A DNA stretch of 64,000 nucleotides from Actinoplanes flavus (GTDB taxonomy: Bacteria; Actinomycetota; Actinomycetes; Mycobacteriales; Micromonosporaceae), in the NCBI RefSeq assembly GCF_017592555.1, contig NZ_JAGFNS010000013.1, positions 62,001 through 126,000 of the forward strand. Direction: 5' to 3'. The notes beneath the pieces are model-generated. The model was not told where the DNA came from, made no database searches, and was given only the letters and a program-made list of their open reading frames with translations. The position numbers and the translations under genes are program-made. Shown here one piece after another: positions 63,415 through 64,000 of the stretch. Each line of letters starts with the position of its first letter. Positions within the stretch are counted from its first letter, which is position 1.

Positions 63415-64000
63415 TTATGAGGCTCGGCGCGTGGTGAGCGGGTGCACGGTGGCGGCCGGTTGGTGAACCTCGGGATTGACCAGGAAGCTCGGCGACGGCG
63501 GCCGGCCCCCGGCCCGCTTCGATGGCGGCGGGTCGAGCTGTCGGATGTAGCCGTGCGCTTCGAGCACCGACAGGGGCGCGTCGAAGTCCCCGGCGGTAGG
63601 GAGCTGGGAGGATTTCAGCGCGCGGAACACTTCGCGTTTGGTGAACGCGCGGCTATCGGTGCGCTCGATCCACGCCAGGATCGTTCGGGCGTTGCGGGTG
63701 GCGAGATCGGCGCCCATGTCGTCGAACGCGCCCAGGGCGTGAGTGGCGTAATACTCGCCGATCTGGGCGGCCCGCTTGACGGTGTCGACGTCGACAGGCC
63801 TACCCCACCCGTCGCGCAGATGCTCGGCGAGGTGGATCAGCCCAGCGATCCGCACCACGGCGCCGGTGTACTTCGACCCCCAGTCGACGATGTGCGACCA
63901 CGCCCCACCCGGGGCCAACCGGGGTTCCACCTGCCGCTCGATGTCGAGAACGGCATCGTTGGCGTCCGGGGTGAGGACCAGCACGGCCGGATCGGTCCAC
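63415..64000 (-). CDS. Replication-type protein of the integrated element, C-terminal part (5' partial)
   Basis: The reading frame is open to the window's right edge, so only the last 195 or so residues are seen; the codon at 63984 is internal. WSHIVDWGSKYTGAVVRIAG, LIHLAEHLRDGW and ILAWIERTDSRAFTKREVFR resemble the C-terminal part of DUF3987/primase-helicase proteins that many actinobacterial mobile elements carry upstream of xis-int. Function rests on this resemblance and position; the ATPase core lies outside the window. Confidence 0.6.
   Translation of the reverse strand, partial: WTDPAVLVLTPDANDAVLDIERQVEPRLAPGGAWSHIVDWGSKYTGAVVRIAGLIHLAEHLRDGWGRPVDVDTVKRAAQIGEYYATHALGAFDDMGADLATRNARTILAWIERTDSRAFTKREVFRALKSSQLPTAGDFDAPLSVLEAHGYIRQLDPPPSKRAGGRPPSPSFLVNPEVHQPAATVHPLTTRRAS

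Overview
The window is a high-GC actinobacterial chromosome segment. Several features point to Micromonosporaceae, most likely an Actinoplanes-like organism: strong G/C third-position bias, GTG and TTG starts, a conservon (sensor kinase, roadblock protein, DUF742 protein and small GTPase), a zinc-binding S4, a thiamine cluster with ThiO-ThiS-ThiG, and an integrative element in a tRNA gene. The genus is inference from gene content; no 16S rRNA is present.

Layout. 1-1046: 3' part of a HemD/winged-helix gene, then a 375-bp imperfect palindrome. 1046-5741 (-): acetyltransferase and conservon. 6259-7731 (+): eight-helix membrane protein, followed by an abnormal poly-G/poly-C tract. 7884-13530 (-): thiamine operon thiE-thiO-thiS-thiG-thiE/tenI-thiD-thiC behind one TPP riboswitch. 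13573-17513: ABC-F protein, methyltransferase, membrane-anchored protein and truA. 17599-21290 (-): infA-rpmJ-rpsM-rpsK-rpsD-rpoA-rplQ. 21528-24967 (-): DUF1707 protein, map, adk and secY. 25434-35020 (-): S10/spc ribosomal operon from rpsJ to rplO. 35394-39737 (-): str operon rpsL-rpsG-fusA-tuf. 40164-41111 (-): two small membrane proteins. 41178-48610 (-): rpoB and rpoC. 49209-53996 (-): secE-nusG-rplA, an ABC transporter pair, then rplJ-rplL. 54102-55705 (-): tRNA-Trp, two MaoC-type dehydratase genes, rpmG, tRNA-Met and tRNA-Thr. 55801-61127: GGDEF/EAL protein, small genes, rhodanese, LysE exporter and YajQ. 61276-64000: tRNA-Tyr with an adjacent integrase, excisionase, iteron-like repeat cluster and the end of a replication-type gene, i.e. 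one end of an integrated element running off the right edge.

Almost the whole translation and transcription core (30 ribosomal proteins, EF-Tu, EF-G, IF-1, NusG, SecE, SecY and the RNA polymerase alpha, beta and beta' subunits) lies on the minus strand as adjacent operons. Hairpin terminators separate several of them, and good -35/-10 promoters can be read for the rpsL, infA, rplJ, rpoB and tRNA-Trp units. The most notable absence is rplK (L11), normally between nusG and rplA: only 76 bp lie between them. The most notable structures are the 375-bp palindrome, a 19-nt motif shared by the rpsL and rpsJ leaders, and the six-copy iteron cluster in the integrated element.
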